Positions 33,699-46,200 of a stretch of DNA of 64,000 nt are shown one piece after another (positions within the stretch are counted from its first letter, which is position 1; each line of letters opens with the position of its first letter). The DNA is taken from contig JAPWDM010000021.1 in NCBI GenBank assembly GCA_035578155.1, positions 6,956,204-7,020,203 on the forward strand. Direction: 5' to 3'. Source of the stretch: Brachynemurus nebulosus. Taxonomy: Eukaryota; Arthropoda; Insecta; Neuroptera; Myrmeleontidae. The notes beneath the pieces are model-generated. The model worked only from the letters and a program-made list of their open reading frames with translations, was not told the DNA's origin and did no database searches. A program made the translations under genes and the position numbers.

Positions 33699-36600
33699 AT
33701 GGCGATCATACAATGGAACTGTAATGGTGTAAAACATCATTACTGTGAATTGCAGATGCTTCTGGCTGAGCACACGCCTATGTGCGTGTGCCTCCAAGAG
33801 ACACATTTACGGCCGGCGGAACAATTTTCAATAAAAAATTACCATATCCGCCGGCACAACGTACAGCCAGACATCAGGGCGAGGGGGGGTGTTGCCATCG
33901 TTATAAAAGATTGCGTTCCCTTCCGGGACCACCCATTAAACACCCCCCTACAAGCAGTTGCAATACAATTTCTAAAACCGCCACAGTTCACAGTATGCTC
34001 GGTCTACTTACCAGATTTCGACTGGAATGTCGAAATCCTGACCGAGCTTACCTTACAGTTACCACGTCCATTTTTGTTACTAGGAGATTTTAATGCTCAC
34101 AACCCCATGTGGGGCTGTAGCACAAGAGACGCCCGTGGTAGACTCATAGAACGGTTTTTAGACGAGTCTGAAACGGTCTTGTTGAATACCGGTCAAGGTA
34201 CTTTCATCAATGCAAGAACCGGTAAGCTGTCGGCTATCGACTTATCATTTGGCTCACCGGTCATGGCACACCGTTATGAGTGGACGCTGGCGTCTAATTC
34301 ATACGGTAGTGACCATATTCCCATTATATTGAATAGTACCACGCCGATGACTCCACAATCGTCTTCGCCGAGATGGCGTCTCCGTCAAGCTGGTTGGGAA
34401 ATGTACGCTGATTTATTCCGTACACCCGAGCTGACTGGAGACGTAGAAGATGATGTGGAGAAAATGTCCTCCAGTGTCATTGAAGCAGCATATCATAGTA
34501 TACCGAAGTCGTCCAGCATTCCACCCAAATGTCAAGTACCATGGTGGAATGAAGTCGTGAGTGTAGCAGTTACAGAGAAAAAGCGGGCGTACAACGAACT
34601 CAGACGTCGCCCCACGCAGGAAAATGTGATAGCCTACAAGCGTGCTCAAGCACGCTGTAAATGCACAATTAAAGAACAAAAGAGGCTATCATGGGAGCAA
34701 TATGTTTCGGCCATAAATACCTCCACGACCACCTCAGAGGTATGGAGAAGAGTGAGGGCCATTACTGGGAAATATTCCTTCACCTATGCCCTCCCTTCTC
34801 GTCGTCGACGGTCGGAACATCACTGAACGCGCGGAAATAGCTAATTGCTTAGCTAAGCACTTTGAGCGCGTCAGTGGCTCCCAGAATTATGACCCGGACT
34901 TCCTGCGGATCAAGATCGAACACGAAAAAAAAGGATCTTGATTTTTTCTCAGATGAATCCCTCCAGTATAACCAACCGTTTTCTATGCAAGAATTACTGG
35001 AGGCGCTTCGGGGATCTGGGGACACCTCCCCTGGACCTGATGAGATCCCCTACGCCATGATCCGGAACTTGCCTTATCCTGGTAAGTGTAGGTTACTGGA
35101 TCTTTACAACGAAATTTTTAGGCAAGGCGTTTACCCTCCGCAGTGGCGGGAAGCTACCATCATTCCGCTGCTAAAAGAGGGTAAAGATTCATCGCAACTA
35201 TCTAGCTACCGTCCAATATCCTTGACTTGCTGCTTCAGCAAGGTATTGGAGAAAATGGTGAACAACCGTCTCGTCTGGTGGCTGGAATCCCACCTCATAC
35301 CTAAACATCAATGTGGGTTCCGCCGATACCATTCGACCACGGACCATCTTGTTCGCCTCGAGAATACCATTCAAGACGCCTTTCTCCAACGAAAACACCT
35401 TGTGGCCGTGTTTTTCGATTTGGAGAAAGCTTATGATATGACCTGGAGGTATGGCATTCTCAAAAAGCTGCACGACTGGGGTTTAAGAGGTAACCTCCCT
35501 CAGTTCGTAAAAAGTTTTCTGACTGACCGTTCTTTTCGAGTCCGGGTAGGTGACACTGAGTCTGAGGCCCACTCCCAAGAGAATGGTGTCCCTCAAGGCT
35601 CCACCATTAGTGTCACCTTATTTTCCATCGCAGTCAGTCATATTGCAGCTTCAGCCCCAATTCGTCGTTGCTTGTACGTTGATGACCTCACTATATTCTA
35701 TGCAGCCGATTCCATCGAGGATATTCAACAACGGCTGCAACAAGGCATCAACGAAGTGGTGACTTCTGCAGAAGCTCTTGGTTTTCGCTTCTCTCCACAA
35801 AAAACATCGGTGGTTCACTTCTGCAGAAAGCGCAACGCACATCCGGATCCTGTTCTCACATTGAAAGGATCCAATCTCCAGTGCGTTGATAGCGTCAGGT
35901 TTCTAGGAATCATATTTGATAAAAAACTTACGTGGCGCCCTCACCTCCAAGCCTTAGCTGCGAGTTGTCGCAGGACAATAAACATGCTTAAGTGCTTGGC
36001 AGGTGCATCGTGGGGCGCGGGCCGGGAGTCGTTGCTTCGCCTGTTTCAATCGCTGGTTCTGACCAGGATTGATTACGGCAGCATTGCTTACTCCTCCGCC
36101 CGGCCGTCTGCGTTTCTACTCCTAGATCCTGTTCACCATGCAGGCATACGACTGGCTACGGGAGCATTTCGAACGAGCCCTTCTATGAGCCTCTGCGTAG
36201 AGTCGGGTCTGCCTCCGCTGCGACTGAGACGTGAGCGTCTCTTGCTCAATTATGCAGCGGGGGTATACGCAACACCTACGCATATCAATCACCTGACTCT
36301 ATTCAGATACCGTTTACAGGGGCTCTACGGTCGACGTCCCACCATAAGTCGACCAGTGGCCGTTCGAACGCAGGAGTTATTAGAGAGTCTGCACTTACAG
36401 TTCGCCAAGGTACTTCCCAAACGTCCTATGGAAGTACCTCCTTGGCTGATCCCTAAAGTAAGGTGTCGTTTCGACCTGACTGGTCTCAACAAGGAGGAGA
36501 CCAGTTCATTCGAATACCGATCCCGCTTTTATGAGATCATTAGCGAACTTGACTCCCTCTGTATATACACAGATGGTTCCAAAACAGCTACGGGTGTGGG

Positions 36601-37357
36601 AAGTGCCATCGTCATTCGTGACGATCCTCACGCTTGGTCACTTCCTCCCCAGGCCACTGTGTATACTGCGGAATTATTTGCGATTTTGCAAGCCCTGCGA
36701 TTCTGTCAAACATTCGAAGACAGCGCATTCCTCATTTGTTGCGACTCGTTGAACGCGTTGCAAGCGATCTGCCACTCTCATACCATCGATCCACTGGTGC
36801 AGAACATCCGAACGTGTCTCTACATGCTCCGCCAAAAGTCTATCACCTTCTTTTGGATTCCCGGACATGTAGGGATACCTGGCAATGAACTCGCCGACCA
36901 GGCAGCATGTCATGCAGCCGAAGTCGGTGAGCCACAGGACATTGCCATACGCCCAGAGGATCTGAGAGTGTGCATTAGATCCGCGATCGATCAGAAATGG
37001 CAACGTGAGTGGAACAACCTCACGGCTAAGCTCAGACAGGTGAAACCTGAGGTCTGAAGAACTCCGGCACCTGTAAATCTGAGCCGGCGAGAGAGTGTGG
37101 TCCTGACGCGTTTACGCTTGGGCCACACGGCGTTAACACATCGTCATCTTCTCGCCGGTGAGGATCAGCGAAGGTGCGCCGCCTGCGGGACGGCGCTAAC
37201 CGTGAGGCATATAGTTGAGGAATCTGTAACCTTTGAGCCATTGCGCCAGAGGTTGCAGCTCCCGAATAATGTAGCCGACGCATTAAGTTATGATGCTGTC
37301 TCTGAAAGAAAGATGCTTGAATTTCTCCGAAATTCGCATCTTCTTCAGAGACTTTAG
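33699..37357 (+). pseudogene. I-like LINE ORF2: endonuclease, reverse transcriptase, RNase H; broken
   Basis: ATG 33,699 starts an AP-type endonuclease (QWNCNG; E34 in LQETHL; LLGDFNAHNPMW with D130/N132; SDH at 204-206). The frame shifts near 34,790 and again at the A8 run at 34,925-34,932, where seven A would be in frame. The RT follows to 37,057: SYRPISLTCCFSKVLEKMV, motif A FFDLEKAYD, motif B NGVPQGSTIS, catalytic YVDD, then FLGIIFDKKLTW. RNase H has IYTDGSKT, AELFAILQALR, CCDSLNALQ and WIPGHVGIPGNELAD with all four acidic residues. TGA 37,055-37,057 interrupts; the same frame resumes to 37,357 with CAACGTALTVRH, where the usual fourth zinc ligand Cys appears as Ser. EN-RT-RNH order with a CCHC ORF1 fits the I group (I/Nimb-like). 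Much more GC-rich than its surroundings. Confidence 0.9.
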
Positions 37358-37668
37358 GGGCATTACATCTCTTAATTCTACAAAGCCGTCTCTTGATTCT
37401 CCCCCGACAGTATATATTTTATTTTCAGCGTTTTTTAATTTATGTGTTAAAATAATTTTGTGAGTGTCCTAATTTATTTATTTATTAACGATACCCTGTT
37501 CCAGCTGGTCTGGCAGGGTACTTTTAGTCTTTCGTTATGCCACTAAGGGCCTTTTACACCCTTTGTGGTACTGTTGTTATTTATACATGTTTTTTGTTGT
37601 TGTTATTTCTTTTTAGCCATGTACTACTGAGGGCCTTTTATACCCGAGGTGGTACATCATTTGTTTTC
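37358..37668 (+). other. LINE 3' untranslated region with duplicated GGGCCTTTTAYACCC module
   Basis: About 310 bp between the ORF2 stop and the satellite. CCACTAAGGGCCTTTTACAC-CCTTTGTGGTAC (about 37,541) is repeated as CTACTGAGGGCCTTTTATAC-CCGAGGTGGTAC (about 37,625). Each copy can form a stem between CCAC/GTAC and GTGGTAC. ACCCTGTTCCAGCTGGTCTG with GCAGGGT forms another hairpin near 37,493. No poly-A or (TAA)n tail is seen before satellite sequence starts. Confidence 0.55.
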
Positions 37669-37982
37669 TTTTAAGCAAAAATAAACGATCTAAGATTACA
37701 TCGACAAATTTGGATATTTGGTGTTCTGCTTGCGAGGGTAAAATCGTGGATATGAATTTTACCGGAGAACGCAATTTGCAGCAAAATTGCGTTAAAAATC
37801 GAAAAATTGTGATGAGATCGGCATTTTTAAACAAAAGAAAGCGATCTAAGATAACTTCGGTAAATTTGGATTTTTGGCATCCTGCTTGCAATGGTGAAAC
37901 CGTGAATATGAATTTTACCCAAAAACACAACTTTCAATAAAATTGCGTTATAAATCGTAAAGCTGTTAAGAAATAAACATTT
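37669..37982. repeat. First satellite unit at the LINE/satellite junction
   Basis: The edge unit is complete and keeps the usual length. It differs from the consensus at ACCGGAGAACGC (usual ACCCGAGAACGC). The preceding bases (CATCATTTGTTTTC) are not satellite, so the array edge coincides with the end of the LINE 3' region. Confidence 0.8.
37768..37793. repeat. Perfect 10-bp dyad in the A half of the satellite unit
   Basis: AACGCAATTT, loop GCAGCA, AAATTGCGTT. It repeats in nearly every unit at the same place. In one variant class (for example 41,205-41,230, 42,765-42,790, 51,197-51,222) the loop is GCATCA while the stem is unchanged. The B half retains only the right arm (AAATTGCGTT), so it cannot form the dyad. 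A protein-binding or structural role is possible but unproven. Confidence 0.85.
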
Positions 37983-40166
37983 TTAAGCAAAAATAAACGA
38001 TCTAAGATTACACCGACAAATTTGGATATTTGGTGTTCTGCTTGCGAGGGTAAAATCGTGGATATGAATTTTACCCGAGAACGCAATTTGCAGCAAAATT
38101 GCGTTAAAAATCGAAAAATTGTGATGAGATCGGCATTTTTAAACAAAAGAAAGCGATCTAAGATAACTTCGGTAAATTTGGATTTTTGGCATCCTGCTTG
38201 CAATGGTGAAACCGTGAATATGAATTTTACCCAAAAACACAACTTTCAATAAAATTGCGTTATAAATCGTAAAGCTGTTAAGAAATAAACATTTTTAAGC
38301 AAAAATAAACGATCTAAGATTACATCGACAAATTTGGATATTTGGTGTTCTGCTTGCGAGGGTAAAATCGTGGATATGAATTTTACCCGAGAACGCAATT
38401 TGCAGCAAAATTGCGTTAAAAATCGAAAAATTGTGATGAGATCGGCAATTTTAAACAAAAGAAAGCGATCTAAGATAACTTCGGTAAATTTGGATTTTTG
38501 GCATCCTGCTTGCAATGGTGAAACCGTGAATATGAATTTTACCCAAAAACACAACTTTCAATAAAATTGCGTTATAAATCGTAAAACTGTTAAGAAATAA
38601 ACATTTTTAAGCAAAAATAAACGATCTAAGATTACATCGACAAATTTGGATATTTGGTGTTCTGCTTGCGAGGGTAAAATCGTGGATATGAATTTTACCC
38701 GAGAACGCAATTTGCAGCAAAATTGCGTTAAAAATCGAAAAATTGTGATGAGATCGGCATTTTTAAACAAAAGAAAGCGATCTAAGATAACTTCGATAAA
38801 TTTGGATTTTTGGCATCCTGCTTGCAATGTGAAACCGTGAATATGAATTTTACCCCAAAACACAACTTTCAATAAAATTGCGTTATAAATCGTAAAGCTG
38901 TTAAGAAATAAACATTTTTAAGCAAAAATAAACGATCTAAGATTACATCGACAAATTTGGATATTTGGTGTTCTGCTTGCGAGGGTAAAATCGTGGATAT
39001 GAATTTTACCCGAGAACGCAATTTGCAGCAAAATTGCGTTAAAAATCGAAAAATTGTGATGAGATCGGCATTTTTAAACAAAAGAAAGCGATCTAAGATA
39101 ACTTCGGTAAATTTGGATTTTTGGCATCCTGCTTGCAATGGTGAAACCGTGAATATGAATTTTACCCAAAAACACAACTTTCAACAAAATTGCGTTATAA
39201 ATCGTAAAGCTGTTAAGATATAAACATTTTTAAGCAAAAATAAACGATCTAAGATTACATCGACAAATTTGGATATTTGGTGTTCTGCTTGCGAGGGTAA
39301 AATCGTGGATGTGAATTTTACCCGAGAACGCAATTTGCAGCAAAATTGCGTTAAAAATCGAAAAATTGTGATGAGATCGGCATTTTTAAACAAAAGAAAG
39401 CGATCTAAGATAACTTCGGTAAATTTGGATTTTTGGCATCCTGCTTGCCATGGTGAAACCGTGAATATGAATTTTACCCAAAAACACAACTTTCAATAAA
39501 ATTGCGTTATAAATCGTAAAGCTCTTAAGAAATAAACATTTTTAAGCAAAAATAAACGATCTAAGATTACATCGACAAATTTGGATATTTGGTGTTCTGC
39601 TTGCGAGGGTAAAATCGTGGATATGAATTTTACCCGAGAACGCAATTTGCAGCAAAATTGCGTTAAAAATCGAAAAATTGTGATGAGATTGGCATTTTCA
39701 AACAAAAGAAAGTGATCTAAGATAACTTCGGTAAATTTGGATTTTTGGCATCCTGCTTGCAATGGTGAAACCGTGAATATGAATTTTACCCAAAAACACA
39801 CAAGTTTCAATAAAATTGCGTTATAAATCGTAAAGCTGTTAAGAAATAAACATTTTTAAGCAAAAATAAACGATCTAAGATTACATCGACAAATTTGGAT
39901 ATTTGGTGTTCTGCTTGCGAGGGTAAAATCGTGGATATGAATTTTACCCGAGAACGCAATTTGCAGCAAAATTGCGTTAAAAATCGAAAAATTGTGATGA
40001 GATCGGCATTTTTAAACAAAAGAAAGCGATCTAAGATAACTTCGGTAAATTTTGGATTTTTGGCATCCTGCTTGCAATGGTGAAACCGTGAATATGAATT
40101 TTACCCAAAAACACAACTTTCAATAAAATTGCGTTATAAATCGTAAAGCTGTTAAGAAATAAACAT

Positions 40167-43100
40167 TTTTAAGCAAAAATAAACGATCTAAGATTACATC
40201 GACAAATTTGGATATTTGGTGCTCTGCTTGCGAGGGTAAAATCGTGGATATGAATTTTACCCGAGAACGCAATTTGCAGCAAAATTGCGTTAAAAATCGA
40301 AAATTGTGATGAGATCGGCATTTTTAAACAAAAGAAAGCGATCTAAGATAACTTCGGTAAATTTGGATTTTTGGCATCCTGCTTGCAATGGTGAAACCGT
40401 GAATATGAATTTTACCCAAAAACACAACTTTCAACAAAATTGCGTTATAAATCGTAAAGCTGTTAAGAAATAAACATTTTTAAGCAAAAATAAACCATCT
40501 AAGATTACATCGACAAATTTGGATATTTGGTGTTCTGCTTGCGAGGGTAAAATCGTGGATATGAATTTTACCCGAGAACGCAATTTGCAGCAAAATTGCG
40601 TTAAAAATCGAAAAATTGTGATGAGATCGGCATTTTTAAACAAAAGAAAGCGATCTAAGATACCTTCGGTAAATTTGGATTTTTGGCATCCTGCTTGCAA
40701 TGGTGAAACCGTGAATATGAATTTTACCCAAAAACACAACTTTCAATAAAATTGCGTTATAAATCGTAAAGCTGTTAAGAAATAAACATTTTTAAGCAAA
40801 AATAAACGATCTAAGATTACATCGACAAATTTGGATATTTGGTGTTCTGCTTGCGAGGGTAAAATCGTGGATATGAATTTTACCCGAAAACGCAATTTGC
40901 AGCAAAATTGCGTTAAAAATCGAAAAATTGTGATGAGATCGGCATTTTTAAACAAAAGAAAGCGATCTAAGATAACTTCGGTAAATTTGGATTTTTGGCA
41001 TCCTGCTTGCAATGGTGAAACCGTGAATATGAATTTTACCCAAAAACACAACTTTTAATAAAATTGCGTTATAAATCGTAAAGCTGTTAAGAAATAAACA
41101 TTTTTAAGCAAAAATAAACGATCTAAGCTTGCATCGACAAATTTGGATATTTGGTGTTCTGCATGCGAGGGTAAAATCGTGGATATGAATTTTACCCGAG
41201 AACGCAATTTGCATCAAAATTGCGTTAAAAATCGAAAAATTGTGATGAGATCGGCATTTTTAAACAAAAGAAAGCGATCTAAGATAACTTCGGTAAATTT
41301 GGATTTTTGGCATCCTGCTTGCAATGGTGAAACCGTGAATATGAATTTTACCCAAAAACACAACTTTCAATAAAATTGCGTTATAAATCGTAAAGCTGTT
41401 AAGAAATAAACATTTTTAAGCAAAAATAAACGATCTAAGCTTACATCGGCAAATTTGGATATTTGGTGTTCTGCTTGCGAGGGTAAAATCGTGGATATGA
41501 ATTTTACCCGAGAACGCAATTTGCAGCAAAATTGCGTTAAAAATCGAAAAATTGTGATGAGATCGGCATTTTCAAACAAAAGAAAGCGATCTAAGATAAC
41601 TTCGGTAAATTTGGATTTTTGGCATCCTGCTTGCAATGGTGAAACGGTGAATATGAATTTTACCCAAAAACACAACTTTCAATAAAATTGCGTTATAAAT
41701 CGTAAAGCTGTTAAGAAATAAACATTTTTAAGCAAAAATAAACGATCTAAGATTACATCGACAAATTTGGATATTTGGTTTTCTGCTTGCGAGGGTAAAA
41801 TCGTGGATGTGAATTTTACCCGAGAACGCAATTTGCAGCAAAATTGCGTTAAAAATCGAAAAATTGTGATGAGATCGGCATTTTTAAACAAAAGAAAGCG
41901 ATCTAAGATAACTTCGGTAAATTTGGATTTTTGGCATCCTGCTTGCCATGGTGAAACCGTGAATATGAATTTTACCCAAAAACACAACTTTCAATAAAAT
42001 TGCGTTATAAATCGTAAAGCTGTTAAGAAATAAACATTTTTAAGCAAAAATAAACGATCTAAGATTACATCGACAAATTTGGATATTTGGTGTTCTGCTT
42101 GCGAGGGTAAAATCGTGGATATGAATTTTACCCGAGAACGCAATTTGCAGCAAAATTGCGTTAAAAATCGAAAAATTGTGATGAGATCGGCATTTTTAAA
42201 CAAAAGAAAGCGATCTAAGATAACTTCGGTAAATTTGTATTTTTGGCATCCTGCTTGCAATGGTGAAACCGTGAATATGAATTTTACCCAAAAACACAAC
42301 TTTCAATAAAATTGCGTTATAAATCGTAAAGCTGTTAAGAAATAAACATTTTTAAGCAAAAATAAACGATCTAAGATTACATCGACAAATTTGGATATTT
42401 GGTGTTTTGCTTGCGAGGGTAAAATCGTGGATATGAATTTTACCCGAGAACGCAATTTGCAGCAAAATTGCGTTAAAAATCGAAAAATTGTGATGAGATC
42501 GGCATTTTTAAACAAAAGAAAGCGATCTAAGATAACTTCGGTAAATTTGGATTTTTGGCATCCTGCTTGCAATGGTGAAACCGTGAATATGAATTTTACC
42601 CAAAAACACAACTTTTAATAAAATTGCGTTATAAATCGTAAAGCTGTTAAGAAATAAACATTTTTAAGCAAAAATAAACGATCTAAGCTTGCATCGACAA
42701 ATTTGGATATTTGGTGTTCTGCATGCGAGGGTAAAATCGTGGATATGAATTTTACCCGAGAACGCAATTTGCATCAAAATTGCGTTAAAAATCGAAAAAT
42801 TGTGATGAGATCGGCATTTTTAAACAAAAGAAAGCGATCTAAGATAACTTCGGTAAATTTGGATTTTTGGCATCCTGCTTGCAATGGTGAAACCGTGAAT
42901 ATGAATTTTACCCAAAAACACAACTTTCAATAAAATTGCGTTATAAATCGTAAAGCTGTTAAGAAATAAACATTTTTAAGCAAAAATAAACGATCTAAGC
43001 TTACATCGGCAAATTTGGATATTTGGTGTTCTGCTTGCGAGGGTAAAATCGTGGATATGAATTTTACCCGAGAACGCAATTTGCAGCAAAATTGCGTTAA

Positions 43101-43285
43101 AAAGCGAAAAATTGTGATGAGATCGGCATTTTCAAACAAAAGAAAGCGATCTAAGATAACTTCGGTAAATTTGGATTTTTGGCATCCTGCTTGCAATGGT
43201 GAAACCGTGAATATGAATTTTACCCAAAAACACAACTTTCAATAAAATTGCGTTATAAATCGTAAAGCTGTTAAGAAATAAACAT
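40167..43285. repeat. Ten-unit higher-order block, copy 1
   Basis: Ten consecutive units carry diagnostic variants in this order: GGTGCTCTGC; AAACCATCT with ATACCTTCG; ACCCGAAAACGC with ACTTTTAAT; AAGCTTGCATCG with GCATGCGAGG; AAGCTTACATCGGC with TTTTCAAAC; TGGTTTTCTGC with GCCATGGTG; AATTTGTATTTTTGG; GGTGTTTTGC with ACTTTTAAT; then the fourth-type and fifth-type variants again. The same order occurs at 52,656-55,775. Confidence 0.85.
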
Positions 43286-46200
43286 TTTTAAGCAAAAATA
43301 AACGATCTAAGATTACATCGACAAATTTGGATATTTGGTTTTCTGCTTGCGAGGGTAAAATCGTGGATGTGAATTTTACCCGAGAACGCAATTTGCAGCA
43401 AAATTGCGTTAAAAATCGAAAAATTGTGATGAGATCGGCATTTTTAAACAAAAGAAAGCGATCTAAGATAACTTCGGTAAATTTGGATTTTTGGCATCCT
43501 GCTTGCCATGGTGAAACCGTGAATATGAATTTTACCCAAAAACACAACTTTCAATAAAATTGCGTTATAAATCGTAAAGCTGTTAAGAAATAAACATTTT
43601 TAAGCAAAAATAAACGATCTAAGATTACATCGACAAATTTGGATATTTGGTGTTCTGCTTGCGAGGGTAAAATCGTGGATATGAATTTTACCCGAGAACG
43701 CAATTTGCAGCAAAATTGCGTTAAAAATCGAAAAATTGTGATGAGATCGGCATTTTTAAACAAAAGAAAGCGATCTAAGATAACTTCGGTAAATTTGGAT
43801 TTTTGGCATCCTGCTTGCAATGGTGAAACCGTGAATATGAATTTTACCCAAAAACACAACTTTCAATAAAATTGCGTTATAAATCGTAAAGCTGTTAAGA
43901 AATAAACATTTTTAAGCAAAAATAAACGATCTAAGATTACATCGACAAATTTGGATATTTGGTGTTCTGCTTGCGAGGGTAAAATCGTGGATATGAATTT
44001 TACCCGAGAACGCAATTTGCAGCAAAATTGCGTTAAAAATCGAAAAATTGTGATGAGATCGGCATTTTTAAACAAAAGAAAGCGATCTAAGATAACTTCG
44101 GTAAATTTGGATTTTTGGCATCCTGCTTGCCATGGTGAAACCGTGAATATGAATTTTACCCAAAAACACAACTTTCAATAAAATTGCGTTATAAATCGTA
44201 AAGCTGTTAAGAAATAAACATTTTTAAGCAAAAATAAACGATCTAAGATTACATCGACAAATTTGGATATTTGGTGTTCTGCTTGCGAGGGTAAAATCGT
44301 GGATATGAATTTTACCCGAGAACGCAATTTGCAGCAAAATTGCGTTAAAAATCGAAAAATTGTGATGAGATCGGCATTTTTAAACAAAAGAAAGCGATCT
44401 AAGATAACTTCGGTAAATTTGTATTTTTGGCATCCTGCTTGCAATGGTGAAACCGTGAATATGAATTTTACCCAAAAACACAACTTTCAATAAAATTGCG
44501 TTATAAATCGTAAAGCTGTTAAGAAATAAACATTTTTAAGCAAAAATAAACGATCTAAGATTACATCGACAAATTTGGATATTTGGTGTTTTGCTTGCGA
44601 GGGTAAAATCGTGGATATGAATTTTACCCGAGAACGCAATTTGCAGCAAAATTGCGTTAAAAATCGAAAAATTGTGATGAGATCGGCATTTTTAAACAAA
44701 AGAAAGCGATCTAAGATAACTTCGGTAAATTTGGATTTTTGGCATCCTGCTTGCAATGGTGAAACCGTGAATATGAATTTTACCCCAAAACACAACTTTC
44801 AATAAAATTGCGTTATAAATCGTAAAGCTGTTAAGAAATAAACATTTTTAAGCAAAAATAAACGATCTAAGATTACATCGACAAATTTGGATATTTGGTG
44901 TTCTGCTTGCGAGGGTAAAATCGAGGATATGAATTTTACCCGAGAACGCAATTTGCAGCAAAACTGCGTTAAAAACCGAAAAATTGTGATGAGATAGGCA
45001 TTTTTAAACAAAAGAAAGCGATCTAAGATAACTTCGGTAAATTTGGATTTTTGGCATCCTGCTTGCAATGGTGAAACCGTGTATATGAATTTTACCCAAA
45101 AACACAACTTTCAATAAAATTGCGTTATAAATCGTAAAGCTGTTAAGAAATAAACATTTTTAAGCAAAAATAAACGATCTAAGATTACATCGACAAATTT
45201 GGATATTTGGTGTTCTGCTTGCGAGGGTAAAATCGTGGATATGAATTTTACCCGAGAACGCAATTTGCAGCAAAATTGCGTTAAAAATCGAAAAATTGTG
45301 ATGAGATCGGCATTTTTAAACAAAAGAAAGCGATCTAAGATAACTTCGGTAAATTTGGATTTTTGGCATCCTGCTTGCAATGGTGAAACCGTGAATATGA
45401 ATTTTACCCCAAAACACAACTTTCAATAAAATTGCGTTATAAATCGTAAAGCTGTTAAGAAATAAACATTTTTAAGCAAAAATAAACGATCTAAGATTAC
45501 ATCGACAAATTTGGATATTTGGTGTTCTGCTTGCGAGGGTAAAATCGTGGATATGAATTTTACCCGAGAACGCAATTTGCAGCAAAATTGCGTTAAAAAT
45601 CGAAAAATTGTGATGAGATCGGCATTTTTAAACAAAAGAAAGCGATCTAAGATAACTTCGGTAAATTTGGATTTTTGGCATCCTGCTTGCCATGGTGAAA
45701 CCGTGAATATGAATTTTACCCAAAAACACAACTTTCAATAAAATTGCGTTATAAATCGTAAAGCTGTTAAGAAATAAACATTTTTAAGCAAAAATAAACG
45801 ATCTAAGATTACATCGACAAATTTGGATATTTGGTGTTCTGCTTGCGAGGGTAAAATCGTGGATATGAATTTTACCCGAGAACGCAATTTGCAGCAAAAT
45901 TGCGTTAAAAATCGAAAAATTGTGATGAGATCGGCATTTTTAAACAAAAGAAAGCGATCTAAGATAACTTCGGTAAATTTGTATTTTTGGCATCCTGCTT
46001 GCAATGGTGAAACCGTGAATATGAATTTTACCCAAAAACACAACTTTCAATAAAATTGCGTTATAAATCGTAAAGCTGTTAAGAAATAAACATTTTTAAG
46101 CAAAAATAAACGATCTAAGATTACATCGACAAATTTGGATATTTGGTGTTTTGCTTGCGAGGGTAAAATCGTGGATATAAATTTTACCCGAGAACGCAAT

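Noticed and set aside
35198..35473. ORFs on the opposite strand or other frames of the LINE, such as 35,198-35,473 and 36,674-37,003 minus
   Set aside because: Shadows of the GC-rich ORF2 frame, which has clear RT and RNase H motifs.
37768..37793. CENP-B box in the satellite
   Set aside because: The dyad does not fit the NTTCGNNNNANNCGGGN consensus, and I found no other match in the unit.
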